64,000 nucleotides of DNA from Ziziphus jujuba. Taxonomy: Eukaryota > Streptophyta > Magnoliopsida > Rosales > Rhamnaceae. This document shows, in pieces, positions 1 through 11,873 of this stretch (position 1 is the first letter of the stretch; each line of letters starts with the position of its first letter). The stretch spans positions 21,884,001 to 21,948,000 of the forward strand of contig NC_083384.1 of NCBI RefSeq assembly GCF_031755915.1, given 5' to 3'. The position numbers and the translations under genes are program-made. The notes under the pieces were generated by a model. The model did no database searches. It worked only from the letters and a program-made list of their open reading frames with translations, and was not told where the DNA came from.

Positions 1-96
1 TTAGGGGTTAAGGTTTTCCCATAAGAACTTGAACTTAATTAAGATCCTGGTTAATATAATACGGGTTTAGGGGTGAGTTGACTTAGGTTCATATCA
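1..96 (+). repeat. 3' end of a Gypsy-family LTR, cut by window edge
   Basis: These bases match the last stretch of the Gypsy LTRs found from 21 to 56 kb, including the phrase TATAATACGGGTTTAG and the terminal TTCATATCA. No primer-binding sequence like that of this family (TTTGGTATCAAA) follows, so it is more likely the end of a solo LTR than a 5' LTR. The rest lies outside the window. Confidence 0.8.
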
Positions 97-3000
97 TATT
101 TAACTTTTAAAATTCTTTCCTTTAAAAACCTTATGCTTTCACTCTTTGAATGTTTGCTTTTTTGAAACTTCTTTCACAAAACTCATATTCATAGCCCCTA
201 AAAGTTTTATTGAATAAAATTTGATATCTGATAAGTAATATTTAAAACCACTTAAATATAATTGATTAACCAAATCAAAGACATAATTAACCTTCTTCTT
301 ATAGCATCAAAATCAAGTGTAAAGCCATATTTTTAACATTAAGGAAACAACTAAATAGCATAAGTAAACCATCCAAATTATTTTCTCAAAACCATAAACG
401 ATTTCATAATTAAATCAACATCGTGAATATCAAGTCCATTTATTGAATCCTGCCAGTTATAAGATATGCATAGTAATGTTAAATGGCCTTTGGTGTCCCA
501 AGGCACCACATGATAGAGGGGAGGGGGGAAACTCATAATTACCTTTAAGTGTCTTAAAGGCATCATGACAATAACTCATCATCACTATTGTAGCAGAAGA
601 TGACAAATATACGTATCATGGCCTTAACCAATATTTAATATACTCACTAGTACTGTATATTATAATAATCCAATCATGCCTAATATCACCATTTAACTGC
701 AAAATCCATATATATATATATATATATATATATATTTCACAACCTCAATTCTCAATTTAATGAACCATTCTTGATAAACCTACATTCCACAATTTCCATT
801 TTCTTACTAACATTAAGTACAGATCCATAATTACCAAAACCATCATTAATGGAGTTATAACATGAAATAATTTTCAAACCATTTAAAAAAAAGTAGTTTG
901 CATAATTTTTCAAAAGCATTTTGAAATTCTAGAAACATTTAAAATCTTGCCAAGATCACATGAATAAATACATATATATACACACATATTATATATATAA
1001 TCATAGTTACTCAAAATTTTCATTGAATAATTAAATCAAAATTAAAAATTTAATATGGCCAAAATACATTCGAAAAGTAATTCCATTTATAGGATCACAT
1101 TCAAGTTCAATATAGGTACCAAAAATATACAAAATACTATTTATGTTTTCAAAAATTTATCTAATGATATTGGTGCTTGCCAAAAGTCGTAAAATTAACA
1201 ACTCTAAGATTACAAAAATTACATATCAAGTCGTCCAATGTTGGACCTGATACCCAAAATTGAAAATTTTCAATATATAATAAATTTTATGAAAGTAAAC
1301 CTTTTATTAGATTCTAATCATCTTTAGGAACATTAGCAACAAGAATATAGTCGTAGATTGTCATATTTCAATCTAATTTCATTTGGTATATTTATTCAAA
1401 TTGACACATATTGGGTAATTACTTAAAACTTAAATACAATTGGCAATCTATATATCAATAGAAAACTCATAAAATGGGTAAAAGTGTGGTATGCATACCT
1501 TAATCAATCGCCGCAGGCGGTGGGCATCAAGTCCATGGGAAACCTTAACCAAACTTCAAATTGATAGATCTCCTAAATGGTGGAAAATTGAGCTAAATGG
1601 AGGCTATATTTGAACTTATGGGTTCAAAATAAGGGGAGGCACTAATCCTACTGCCTAAAATTGGGCCAATTCCAGTGATAGAAATATTTTGGTCTTGCTA
1701 GCAACAATGATCGATCCTGATGCATTGCATGTTAGAATAGCCAAAACTTTCATAGGCCGGCCAATTTTTCAACGGGTTAGGTCATGGTTGAGTGCACGTA
1801 CTTCAATATGGCTAGGAATGGGGGAAATTTCAGTGAAATGTTTGGCCGCAAAATGAGGAGAGGATGGCTGGCAATTTCATGAAGTGCAAAAAGGATCTTA
1901 GGTTTCACGCATGCTAGGGACTGAAATCGGAATTTTTGTGTTCGATTTCTCATGCAAGCACATATCCATGTGTATATGTATATATATATATATATACACC
2001 TATGTCCTTTTATAAAACAAAACTAATGTTGGTACTGACACTGGTAAAAAAAAATGAAGCATGTAGCTATGCAATTCCATAATTTTCAAATCGTAATTTA
2101 GAATTTAGTATACTGCTAGTCTATGAACTTGGGTGGATAACTTATATGCAATAGTTTAATGGTTATAACCAATAATTGACCATACAAAAAGTAAATTTTT
2201 GGACCCATACATAATTTAATTTGTCAAATCCGACCAAACTTGTAAAATTAGATACTATTTAGTAGAGGTTATTACTTTTTACAATGTTAGAATTTTATAG
2301 AATGCAAAGTGTAACTAACCCATAATTTTAAATTCATTATCTAAACATTTTTAAGTAGATTGTTTCATGATGTGAACTCAAACAACAAGTTGTTTATAAG
2401 GTTTAAGGTCTTATTGAGTAAACATGTAAATACCTAACAAGCTAAAGTGAAAATAATTAGGTGTTCACATGTGCACATAGTAAAAAGCACCCTAATAGAA
2501 ATGGCAAGCAAGCCATGCTAACTTTATTTTATACCGAATTAACTTTACCGGTATCAACCGATAAATGTTAAGAAGCAATTTGATAAACGTTTTGTACGTA
2601 TTATAGCATTGAGGAAATGTAAGCGTACCCCTGAGAATATTTTTGTTAGTTAGGTTATTCTAAACCTTGATATACATTTTAAATATTTATTATAATTTTA
2701 GCAAAGAATAGAATGTTGAAACAGCACTGTTTTATTTTCCAAAAAAAAAAAAAAAAAAGAACAAATGAAACAAAACAAGACTTTTTTTTTTTTTTTCTTG
2801 TTTCCCCATATGTTTGGGTAAGTTTTTCATTTTAATTTTTATTTTAAGATATTGACAACTAATTTTATATATTAAATAACAGGAGTAATCATATACATTA
2901 AAGTGAAGTTTTAAAATTAATCTGTGATTCCATTATAGTTCTACACTTCAAGGAAAAAAAAAAATTACATTTGTAATTTGTTGTGGTAAAAATATTAATA

Positions 3001-3382
3001 ATTATTTCCCCGTGGCTATATGTATATGTATAGTATTGCTACGGTGTAAATTAATCATGTATCATAAGGGGTGCACCACTAGTTTTTTATCGATAATATA
3101 CTTAAAAAGAGTCCAGTCTTTTGGGTGGTGCGCCACTTATAATTGGGAAGGAGAGCCTTTTTTTTAACAAAATTATATTTTTATATATATATATATATAT
3201 ATATGTATACTGTGTACGGTATATCATACTGAAGAAAAGCTTCGGGTAGCTTATATTTCTCATCTCTAGGCTGTAACCAAATAAGCATATGTATACGCCT
3301 TCAACATACCCAAATTATTATCGCTAAAGGCCAGCCCAACAAATTCACCAACAGCGTTCCAAATATTAAAACCAAACAATAA

Positions 3383-3385
<3 letters not shown>
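97..3385. other. AT-rich intergenic DNA, no gene seen
   Basis: No coding sequence or RNA gene is recognisable. The stretch contains (AT)n runs near 708-735, 1970-1996 and 3182-3204 and A/T homopolymers near 2742-2795. The part around 1490-1990 has the texture of degenerate LTR sequence like that around 22.4 kb, but I cannot align it to a defined end. Confidence 0.6.
708..735. repeat. (AT)14 microsatellite
   Basis: An uninterrupted alternating AT run of 28 bases is visible directly. Confidence 0.9.

Positions 3386-3420
<35 letters not shown>
3386..3420. repeat. G35 homopolymer
   Basis: Thirty-five consecutive G residues lie about 500 bases upstream of the proline-rich protein gene. Such a run could form G-quadruplex structure, but long poly-G is also a familiar sequencing or assembly artefact, so its true length is uncertain. 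Confidence 0.9.
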
Positions 3421-3421
<1 letters not shown>

Positions 3422-3831
3422 AAGGAGGAAAGTGAGTGGAGAAACCATATGAGATTATTCGGAAAAACAATCGAAGATGAGCCATAGAAATCTGTGAAAC
3501 TGAACTGGGTTCTTAAATCGAGCACGTTCACGGACTGCACTGAACAGTGCAGCCAGAGTCACGGATTGCACATAGAAGTTTGCAAATCACCAACAACGTT
3601 CCAAACCCCCCAGTTTAATTTCACAATATTGCAAACACTTGGAATTTCCCATAAATGTATATCTTCTCTCATGCCTTTTTGCAGCATGTTTTGCTAAAAT
3701 CAAGTTTATAGGGGGAAAAAAAAAAGTTTATAAAAAAAAAACATGTTGTGCTAAAATCAAGTAATTTCGTCCATTTCTTACCCCTTTCCATGTCATAGTT
3801 ATTTTTCACGGGTTGCTCTTGTTGCTTCAGC

Positions 3832-3851
3832 TATATATATATATATATATA
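3832..3851 (+). promoter_or_regulatory. TATA region of the proline-rich protein gene
   Basis: A TATATA run ends about 75 bases before the ATG at 3926. This fits a core promoter with a short 5' leader of roughly 45 bases. The run is also a simple TA repeat, so the exact box is not fixed. Confidence 0.5.
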
Positions 3852-3925
3852 GACCATATCCACTATTAAAGCCCAAGAAGGAATTAACACCTAGTGACAG
3901 TGTTTGATTAAGGGACCCAAAAATC

Positions 3926-4639
3926 ATGGGTTCGAAAGCTTCTGCCATGTTCTTCATCTTCTTGGTTTTCATGTTGATTGCATTGCCACCAATTCAAGCT
4001 TGTGTTCCTTGTACGCAGCCACATCCACCACATCCATCACATCCACCAAGTCAGCATCCAAAACATCCCAAAATCCCTCCTCATCCAAAACCACCATCCG
4101 CAAAACAACCGCCACACCATGGAGGCAGCCATGGCCCCCCAAAAGTTTCTCCACCATCCAAAAAGCCACCGGTTCCACCCGTTATACCTCCACCCATAAT
4201 AACACCTCCTATCATTAACCCGCCGGTCGTAATCCCACCCCCCTCTTCTTCCTACCCACCTTACGTCGGCCCTCCACCTTCAGGCGGTGGTGGTGGGGGA
4301 GGTGGCGGCGGCGGTGGTGGTGGCGGTGGTGGAGGCAGCGTTCCTCCGGGTCAGAACCCTTCACCTTCCACCCCGCCTACTTGTCCCATTAATGCTCTTA
4401 AATTAGGTCTTTGTGTGGACGTGCTTGGTGGGTTGGTGCATATAGGGTTGGGGAATCCAGTTGAGAATGCATGCTGTCCGGTGCTTGGAGGATTGCTTGA
4501 GCTTGAGGCAGCCATTTGTCTATGCACCACAATAAGGCTTAAGCTTCTTAACCTTAACATATTCATTCCTCTTGCACTTCAAGCTCTAATAACTTGTGGA
4601 AAGACTCCTCCTCCTGGTTTTGTATGTCCTCCTCTCTAA
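3926..4639 (+). CDS. Hybrid proline-rich protein (signal peptide, Pro-rich, Gly run, 8-Cys module)
   Basis: The gene encodes a secreted cell-wall protein of the HyPRP class (237 residues, one exon). Residues 1-25 form a signal peptide with a hydrophobic core, with cleavage expected before Cys26. Residues 26-118 are rich in HPPHP, KPP and PPII units. Residues 120-137 are eighteen consecutive glycines. From Cys153 to the end lies the eight-cysteine module (C, C, CC, CxC, C, C spacing) of the hydrophobic-seed/lipid-transfer-like fold seen in DC2.15 and EARLI1. The module is known as a compact helical fold that may bind lipid or anchor the protein at the wall or membrane; the exact role is not known here. 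The ATG is preceded by a TATA run, and AATAAA follows the stop at 4848. The pure glycine run between proline-rich and cysteine domains is unusual in length. Smaller reading frames on both strands in this interval are shadows of the repetitive codons. Confidence 0.92.
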   Translation: MGSKASAMFFIFLVFMLIALPPIQACVPCTQPHPPHPSHPPSQHPKHPKIPPHPKPPSAKQPPHHGGSHGPPKVSPPSKKPPVPPVIPPPIITPPIINPPVVIPPPSSSYPPYVGPPPSGGGGGGGGGGGGGGGGGGSVPPGQNPSPSTPPTCPINALKLGLCVDVLGGLVHIGLGNPVENACCPVLGGLLELEAAICLCTTIRLKLLNLNIFIPLALQALITCGKTPPPGFVCPPL

Positions 4640-4847
4640 GTGTAATTTCACGGTTAAAGAGTAGGTCTTCGGATTCTAATTTCTTATGTTAGTTGAGGCT
4701 AGTGTTTAATTTGGATATTGTTATGACTTTATTATCTTGGGTTCCATAGGTGCTTTTCTTGTGCTATAAGAACTCATATTTCTTTGCGGTAGACATGAGG
4801 GGATGTCTGTGTTAATTTATTTTTAGTACGATGTTTTCTGAGTGTTA

Positions 4848-4853
4848 AATAAA
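4848..4853 (+). terminator. Polyadenylation signal AATAAA
   Basis: A canonical AATAAA lies 209 bases after the stop codon of the hybrid proline-rich protein gene, followed by T-rich DNA. Confidence 0.5.
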
Positions 4854-7280
4854 ATTCCGATCTCTTCTTCTTCTTCTTCTTTCTTTTTTTTTTTTTTTTT
4901 TTAAATTTTCAATTTGCCTGCTTTCTATCTGTCCAGGATCCATAAAAGAGAGCTTTAGTACTTATAAAAAGAATAATAGAAAAATAAATAAAACTAATTA
5001 TGCATATAAATTAACTAACCCCCATCCTGCAGTAGCACAAAAAAATTTATAATGTCAAAGAACACAAAATAAAAGTTTCCTTAATAACATATATATTTAT
5101 TTAGAATTAATATAAACCAAGGTAGTTAAGGGAATTGCAAAAGAATTAAAATTTGATCCATAACAGTTTAATTTTGGTTGCTTAAAAAAAATTAATAATA
5201 ATTTGGCGTCTGAGAGTTCTATATATTTTGCATTCCACAAAATTCAATAGTCATGTCATACGATTCTTTTTGAACAATAGTAATTTTCTTGTGGAGATTT
5301 TACATTCACGATATTAATCTTCTTTCTAAATATTGTATTCTAATTAGTAGTCAGCTGGTCCAGTTAGGAGTCAAACAGCTATGGTCTAGTTCACTTTAAT
5401 TTTTTTTCTTTTCTTTCTTACTTAGAAATGTCATAATGGTTTTCTTTTGGTTTTTGGTATATCTTTCAAGAAAAATAAGCAATAAAATGAATATTACAAA
5501 TTTTTTGTTATTATAATCAATGTCACATCCCACAACCACCTCTCAAAATTAGCTTAAAGATAGTCCACTCAAATGCTTAGTCTCAATAATCATATCATTG
5601 ATAGTTAATCATCAATTAATTAAACTGATATGGAGGTTTGTCAAACATATCGACCTTGTGAATAATGATTCATGAGATTATAAAGTCCATTATTCATGTC
5701 TTGCGAGGACACCCTAACAATAGACACAGTCTTCTCATGCAATGATTGTTCAAGTTCCCCACCCCAGTAACATGACAACAAAAAAAGAAAAAAAAAAAAA
5801 ACCATTATTCATGTTTATTGGCCGTCTAAGCAATATTAGCTCAAATCAGTTAATTTTAAACGCATTGAGATTATCGACTAACAAAAACATATTGTAATTA
5901 ATTATCATTTAGATATTATGTTGAGTGTGGGGGGATATAACATTGTCCTCGTAAAACCATGGACCCTAATCCAATCAGTGAATTAGGTGTGTTGGATTCT
6001 ATAATTATCTTACCATTATGCTATCACAATTGACAAGATTGTAGAGAAATCCTCATGTAAAACTGACATAAGACATTATTTATTTAATTAGTTGCATAAA
6101 ATGGGGATTTGTATTATTTGTTTAATTAGCTGTATATATATTATTAAACTATGATATATAAAAAGCAAAAATTAAAAAATAGAAAAGCATTATATTATAT
6201 AATTTCCCTTGATTTTGCAATAAGATCTTATTATTGTTTGGATTATGATTTCCAACTCAATGTCATGGTCATGTATATATTTATATATAAGATATATATA
6301 TAAGATTGAACCGCTTTAAAAAGTCGCTTTGAGTCTGTTTGAAATTACATGTAAAAGTTGGAATCTGCCAAAACTGGTTCACGGGTGAAATATTGGTGCC
6401 TAAGTAGGACCACATGTAGAATTGACCCTTATTCAAGAATTATCAGTCCAAATTAAGAAACCATCCCCCAAGGAGAATGACGTGTGCATTATTGAAGTTG
6501 CTTTTTGACGACAAAAAATAAAGTACCAAAGCCTAAATAATTGAAATTTTTATACATGTTATATATGGTATCTAATATTGATTTGGATCAGCATATGGAG
6601 GAAGCTTTCGAAAGTAGCCCCGATGTATGGTAAAAACTGTAATATTGAACTATAAATTGTTTAATATGATTTATAAACATGTAATATTCGACTATAAAAT
6701 GAGTAATATTTTAAAATTTAGAATATTACTTATTTTATGGATTATGTCACAACTTAATTATAAACCATGTTATAAAATTCATAATCCAATATCACCGGTA
6801 TTAGCTAACATCTGGTTGACCATAAAAATTTTTGCATATGGAGTATTTCACGTGTAAATCATACTGCTGATACATTTCTTTTGATCAACAAATAATTAAT
6901 ATAGTGCACGAACAATAGTGTGTAAAAAAGTAAATTGCAAATTAGGTGTATCATTAGTTTGGAAAATTTTCACTTAACATTCAATTTTAATTCAAATATT
7001 GCAATTTAGCCTGTTAAATTTTAATTTATTATATTTTACTCCAATTTTGTTTTTTGATTAAACAATGATTAATGACTCTGTTCTGCTTTACCAATATTAA
7101 CATATAATTTAATCTAATTTGCTGTAGTTTAGACCATTCAATTTTAATTTGTTGCAACTTAGTATCCTTAAATATTTATGCCTTGAATTAACAATAGTTA
7201 GTCAATAATTTTCCATTGTGAACCTATTGGTGATGAAGAACTAGAAAACATCAAATTTTCACATAATTATTCTAACCCTA
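4854..7280. other. AT-rich intergenic DNA, no gene seen
   Basis: The stretch holds a CT-rich run near 4861-4902 and A-rich runs, with no coding region, RNA gene or bounded repeat that I can support. A 76-codon open frame at 6627-6857 has AT-driven composition and no recognisable features. Confidence 0.6.
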
Positions 7281-7285
7281 AATTA

Positions 7286-7621
7286 TGATAAGCTGGGTAA
7301 TAAGCTAGATGTACCATGTCACCGTCGAGCCAAGTTATCTTACAACCAAGATCAGCAAGAGTCTGTTTTAGGTAAGAAAACTCCAAGTGATAAAAGGCAT
7401 CTTGAGCTCTTTAAAACTGGTGCAGGATAAACATCGTCATTAAGTGATAAAGCTTAAGGAAAGATGGTGAGTTATCAGTCATCAGTTATCCTTTGGTATC
7501 TTCTTTTAACCAACGTGTACTACAATGTTGTATAAATAATGTCATGAGAAATACTCTTGTCGCGGGTGTGTAGTCAATCTTGTAACAATGTGTGAAAATA
7601 TATAAAACTTATTTTTTATCA
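7286..7621 (+). repeat. 5' LTR of the Copia element
   Basis: This 336-bp LTR begins TGATAA and ends TTATCA, a perfect 6-bp terminal inverted repeat. It is followed at once by a methionine-type primer site. From about 7341 on it aligns closely with the copy ending at 11868. Confidence 0.88.
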
Positions 7622-7637
7622 TAGTATCAGAGCTTGG
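7622..7637 (+). other. Primer-binding site, initiator-Met tRNA type
   Basis: TAGTATCAGAGCTTGG follows the LTR immediately and differs by one base from the usual plant Copia site TGGTATCAGAGC. Confidence 0.85.
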
Positions 7638-7865
7638 AAAGGCTTCAAGGCTTAACTTGAATGTGGCTTCGGAAGTTGAACCAAGATTGACTATTCAATC
7701 CCTTCATCAATGTTCCAGTTTAATATCTTTAAAATGGATTTCTCAAATTATTTGCTATGGAGATCACAGATGCTTCCCTTAACTCGAAATTTAGGAATTC
7801 TGCATCATATATAACTGATGATGAGCATCCATTAGAAGAACTTCAAATAGAAATCAGCGGAGGCG

Positions 7866-8312
7866 TTGCAAGCAGTAAGATTCTCCATTGATGTACTTAG
7901 CTTCACCTTTGGTCTGGATACAGCCTTCAGTGTTTGGCACTCCATTGAAGAGCATTTGTTGCCAGTTATGAAGGAGAAAGAAATCTACCTGACCGATTGC
8001 CTCGTGGGATTGAAGAAAGGATTGACAACTTTAGATAAGTATCTCAAAAACTTCAATTCTATTTGTGATAATCTCTCTGCAATTGGAAAGCCAGTAAATG
8101 ACTTGGATAAGTGTTTTCATATGTCTAGAGGATTAGGCCACAAATATCAAGATTTCATATTGGCTATGTTGTCAAAACCACCATATCCAATGTTTATACA
8201 ATTTGTTCTTTCCTTAAAAGCTCATGAATTGGTTCTAAGAAAATTTTCAGAAGAAAAAGAGGAATTGAATCAAGAACAAGCTTTTGTTGGACAAAGAGGT
8301 CACAGGATATGA
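7866..8312 (+). pseudogene. Copia gag fragment (UBN2-type)
   Basis: The 148-codon open stretch shows the Copia Gag core: a helical region with LTTLDKYLKNFNSICDNL and the later SLKAHELVL segment, as in UBN2/retrotran-gag families. The natural start upstream (from about 7640) is broken by stops. The frame ends at a stop at 8310-8312, and the zinc-knuckle part continues in another piece from 8373. Confidence 0.85.
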
Positions 8313-8372
8313 AGAGGATGTGGTGGCAAGTTTAACTCATGTGGATGTGGTTTCGGACCTGCGAACTATTCT

Positions 8373-8846
8373 GTGCAAAACAGAGGAGGCTTTAATTTTT
8401 CACAAGGCCATGGAGGTTTAAATCGTGGTAGCTCCTTCTCACGCAACACAACCACCACACCGTCTTCAATCATTACTCAAAACCTGAAACCAACTCACAA
8501 GGTTGCAGTTATCTGTCAAATATGTGGTAGGCCGTATCACACTGCTCCTAACTGTTGGAACAGATATGACCCAATTGATGAAACTGATGGACTTAATGAA
8601 GCAAATACAGCTTATAAAATTCCAAAAGAACCTACATTCTTTGTTGATTCTAGAGTCACATCGCACATGACCAATGACACAGGTACCTTATCAAATTCTA
8701 AACCTTATAAGGCAAAATATGTTATATATGTGGGTAATGGGAAAGCCTTGCAAATTTCTCATATTGGAAATATTACAATTAAAACTGGACAGAAAGATAT
8801 TTCTTTAAAAAATATTTTGGTAGTTCCAAAATTGACAAAGAATTAA
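8373..8846 (+). pseudogene. Copia zinc knuckle and protease fragment
   Basis: A CX2CX4HX4C knuckle (CQICGRPYHTAPNC) marks the nucleic-acid-binding end of Gag. It is followed by the aspartic protease start. The active-site triad, normally D-S-G before ATSHM, reads D-S-R here (VDSRVTSHMT), which would abolish activity. The segment VGNGKALQISHIG is the usual downstream protease motif. A stop after LVVPKLTKN ends the frame. Confidence 0.88.
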
Positions 8847-8929
8847 CTTTCAGTTAATAAATTGACTGATAATAATGCTGTAGTGTGGAATTCACCTCTT
8901 CTGATTTTTTGACCTAGGATCTCAACAAC

Positions 8930-9929
8930 CAAATAATAGCCAAAGGGCATAGACAATGTGGACTATATGTTCTGGATAATGATGGCTACAATCAGGCACT
9001 GGCAGCAATAAAGGATGGAGGTGTTTCATCTGAAATATGGCGTCAAAGATTGGGTCATCCAAACTATCAGTTTCTGCAAACTTTAAACAAAATAAAAACA
9101 TTTATGTTTCAAGTTGGTTGAAAATTTCTTGTGTGTGTGAAAGTTATCAGTTAGGGAAGCAATGTAAACTTCCTTTTGGTGATTCCAATAATTTTTCGTC
9201 TGCTTCATTAAATAAAATACATTGTTACCTATGGGGACCTGCTCCCATTTCATCTAATCAAGGTTTTTAGTATTATGTTATTTTCATTGATGACTATAGT
9301 AGATTCACTTGGTTCTACCCTTTGAGAAGAAAATCAGATTTCTATGATCTTTTCTTAAAATTTCAAAAAATGGTTGAAAATCAGTTTGACAAAAAAATGA
9401 AAAGTTTCCAAAGTGATGGTGGCGGTGAATTCAAATCAAAGATGTTTATGTCTCATTTGGAACAGTGTGGTATTCTTCATCAGATTTCTTGTCCAGGAAC
9501 ACCACAACAAAATGGTGTTGCTGGAAGAAAGCATCACCATCCCGTTGAAACAGGTTTAACTAAGATGTTTCATGCAGAAATGCCACAAAAGTATTGGGTA
9601 GATGTTTTTTTTACTGCTATTGCTTTTTTATAAAAACACTACCGTCTGCATCCTTAAATATGGAAATCCCATATAAAAAATTATATGGAAAACTGCCACA
9701 ATATATAAGCCTCAGAATTTTAGGATGCAGATGTTTTTTGTGCCTTAGAAAATCGGGAAATAATAAATTTATGAAGAAAACTTACCCATGTGTTTTCATT
9801 GGATATAGTCCATCTCACAAAGGGTATATGTGCTTGGATCCAAAGAACAATCGGGTGTTTATTTCGAGGCACATGGTCTTTGATGAGACCTTGTTTCCTT
9901 TCAAAACTAATGTTTCTTCTGTTTCATAG
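8930..9929 (+). pseudogene. Copia integrase, frameshifted
   Basis: Pieces in more than one frame give the GAG-pre-integrase region (WRQRLGHPNYQ near 9040) and the catalytic core. The first Asp is in FIDDYSRFTW near 9285 and the second in QSDGGGEF near 9410. The third acidic residue, normally in VAERKHRH, is replaced by Gly (VAGRKHHH near 9520). The C-terminal part is at 9594-9929 in another frame with GCRCFLCLR and FIGYSPSHKGY. Loss of the Glu and several frame breaks show it is dead. Confidence 0.88.
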
Positions 9930-10599
9930 AATCACCTAGAACTTACCACTTTTAAAGCTGATGAGCGGTTTAATAGACCCAAGGAGACTACCTCACCTGT
10001 GACTTCAAAATTGTCAAAAGACTCATTACGCACTGGTCATTGCAAGGAGAAAAGAACTATGTTACCTACCACCTACTGTGAAGAGCCAGCAGCTATGACA
10101 CCCACTCACTGCTGCACTTAAACAAAATCGAATTCTCATCAGGTACCCATCTCATCTTCCCAATTAAATTTTACCTAGTCTTCTCATGACCTATCACACA
10201 TGCAAACTTCTACTTCTTCTCAACCTAACAACTTTATGTCACTCATTCCATCTCTTACAACCACAACAATACCTTCCCACATGCAAACCTCTAATTTTTC
10301 TCAACCTCACAACTCTACGTCACCCATTCAATCTTCTACAGCCATAACCGTTCCTTCCAACCCCACTAAGGACATCTTATCTCTATTATTCGTAGACTGA
10401 GACTTCGCACCATTACCTTCTCTTTCTTCTCAGCCACCCAGTCAACCAAACCATCCTATGCTTACACGGTTTTAGCTCAAACAACACCCACATCACATAA
10501 TGGAGCTTCATCCGACCAATCATATAAATATTGCTCTTCTCACCTAAACAAATAGCATTCCCATTCCCAAAACATTAAAAATTGCACTTAAACTCCCTA

Positions 10600-11586
10600 A
10601 ATGGAAGAACGTCATTCTTGAAGAACTATCTGCCCTTCATTAAAATAATACCTGGATGTTAGTACCATGGCTAACAACCATTAATGTGGTATGTTCTAAG
10701 TGGGTATACTGTGTGAAATACAAAGAAGATGGCTCTTTGGATCGTTATAAAGCACGTTTGGTGGCTAAAGTATACACACAGATTGCAGAACTGGACTATG
10801 ATGAGACTTTTAGCCCCATAGTAAAACCAACCTCCATTCATATCTATTGCTGCCTCCTCTGGTTGGACAATTAAGCAGCTTGATGTCAAAACTGCTTTCT
10901 TGAATGGGCATCTTAAAGAACAAGTTTTTATGGAGCAACCTCCTAGTTTGGTTGACAACAACCATCCAGATTATATGTGCCTATTAAGGAGATCTCTCTA
11001 TGGTCTAAAACAAGCGCCTAGAGCTTGGTTTGATCGCTTATCTCAAAGTCTAATCAGTTTCGATTCAAGTGCAGTAGAGCTGAGTCATCTTTGTTTATTT
11101 TTAAGGCTAACACTGACATCATTCTTCTCCTCATATATGTAGATGATGTACTTTTGACATGTTCTAATGCTTCTTTAATCACTGATTTAGTTAACTGGTT
11201 ACACAAGGATTTTGCTCTAAAGGATCTTGGTTGTCTTCATTATTTTTTGAAGTTCGGCCCTTTCATGGTGGACTATTCTTATCTCAAACAAAATATGCTT
11301 ATGATCTTCTCAAACGAGCAACTATGTTAGGTGCTGCACCAATGGCAACCGAAATACTTGTCAAACAAGCTACATATAGCAATGATCATCTTCTTGTTAA
11401 TGCTACCGAATATAGAAGTCTGGTAGGGGCACTCCAATATCTCACGTTCACAAGGCTAGATATTCAATATGCTGTTAATCAAGTGTTTTAGTATTTTCAA
11501 ACTCCCACACAACAAAATCTTCGAGCAGTTAAATGTGTCCTACGATATGTTTGTGGCACAATGGACTATGGCTTATGTTTCTTGAG
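10600..11586 (+). pseudogene. Copia reverse transcriptase, lacks RNase H
   Basis: Recognisable blocks are [20 protein letters not shown] and [12 protein letters not shown] (10700-10830), QLDVKTAFLNGHLKEQVFM (10880-10940), SLYGLKQAPRAWFDRL (11000-11040) and the catalytic YVDD in LIYVDDVLL (near 11135-11160). TEYRSLVGALQYLTFTRLDI and a final LRYVCGTMDYGL follow. The sequence stops where RNase H should begin and runs straight into LTR sequence at about 11587. Several stops and frameshifts break it. Confidence 0.9.
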
Positions 11587-11868
11587 TACAACCAACATCA
11601 ACAAGAGTTTGTTTTAGATAAGAAAACTCCAAGTGATGAAAGGCATCTTGAAGTCTTTAAAACCGATGCAGGATAAATATCATTATTAAGTGATAAAGCT
11701 TAAGGAAAGATGGTGCAATTATCAGTCATCAGTTATCCTTTGGTATCTTCTTGTAACCAACGTGTACTACAATGTTGTATAAATAATGTCGTGAGAAATA
11801 CTCTTATCACGGGTGTGTAGTCAATCTTGTAATAGTGTGTGAAAATATATAAAACTTATTTTTCATCA
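11587..11868 (+). repeat. 3' LTR of the Copia element, 5'-truncated
   Basis: Starting at TACAACCAA the sequence follows the 5' LTR from 7341 to its end with scattered point differences. The first roughly 55 bases of the LTR are absent because of the internal deletion. Confidence 0.85.
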
Positions 11869-11873
11869 AATTA

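Larger units (their letters stand above)
7286..11868 (+). mobile_element. Decayed Ty1/Copia retrotransposon with AATTA target duplication
   Basis: The element runs from TGATAA at 7286 to TCATCA at 11868. It is flanked by AATTA at 7281-7285 and AATTA at 11869-11873, a perfect 5-bp target duplication. Order inside is LTR, primer site, gag, protease, integrase, reverse transcriptase, LTR, which is the Copia order. All protein domains carry stops and frameshifts. The RNase H domain, the polypurine tract and about the first 55 bases of the 3' LTR are missing, so one internal deletion has joined the pol end directly to the LTR. Confidence 0.92.

Noticed and set aside
3301..3540. Minus-strand open frame with a long proline run
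   Set aside because: The proline run is simply the complement of the G35 tract; there is no domain or supporting start context.
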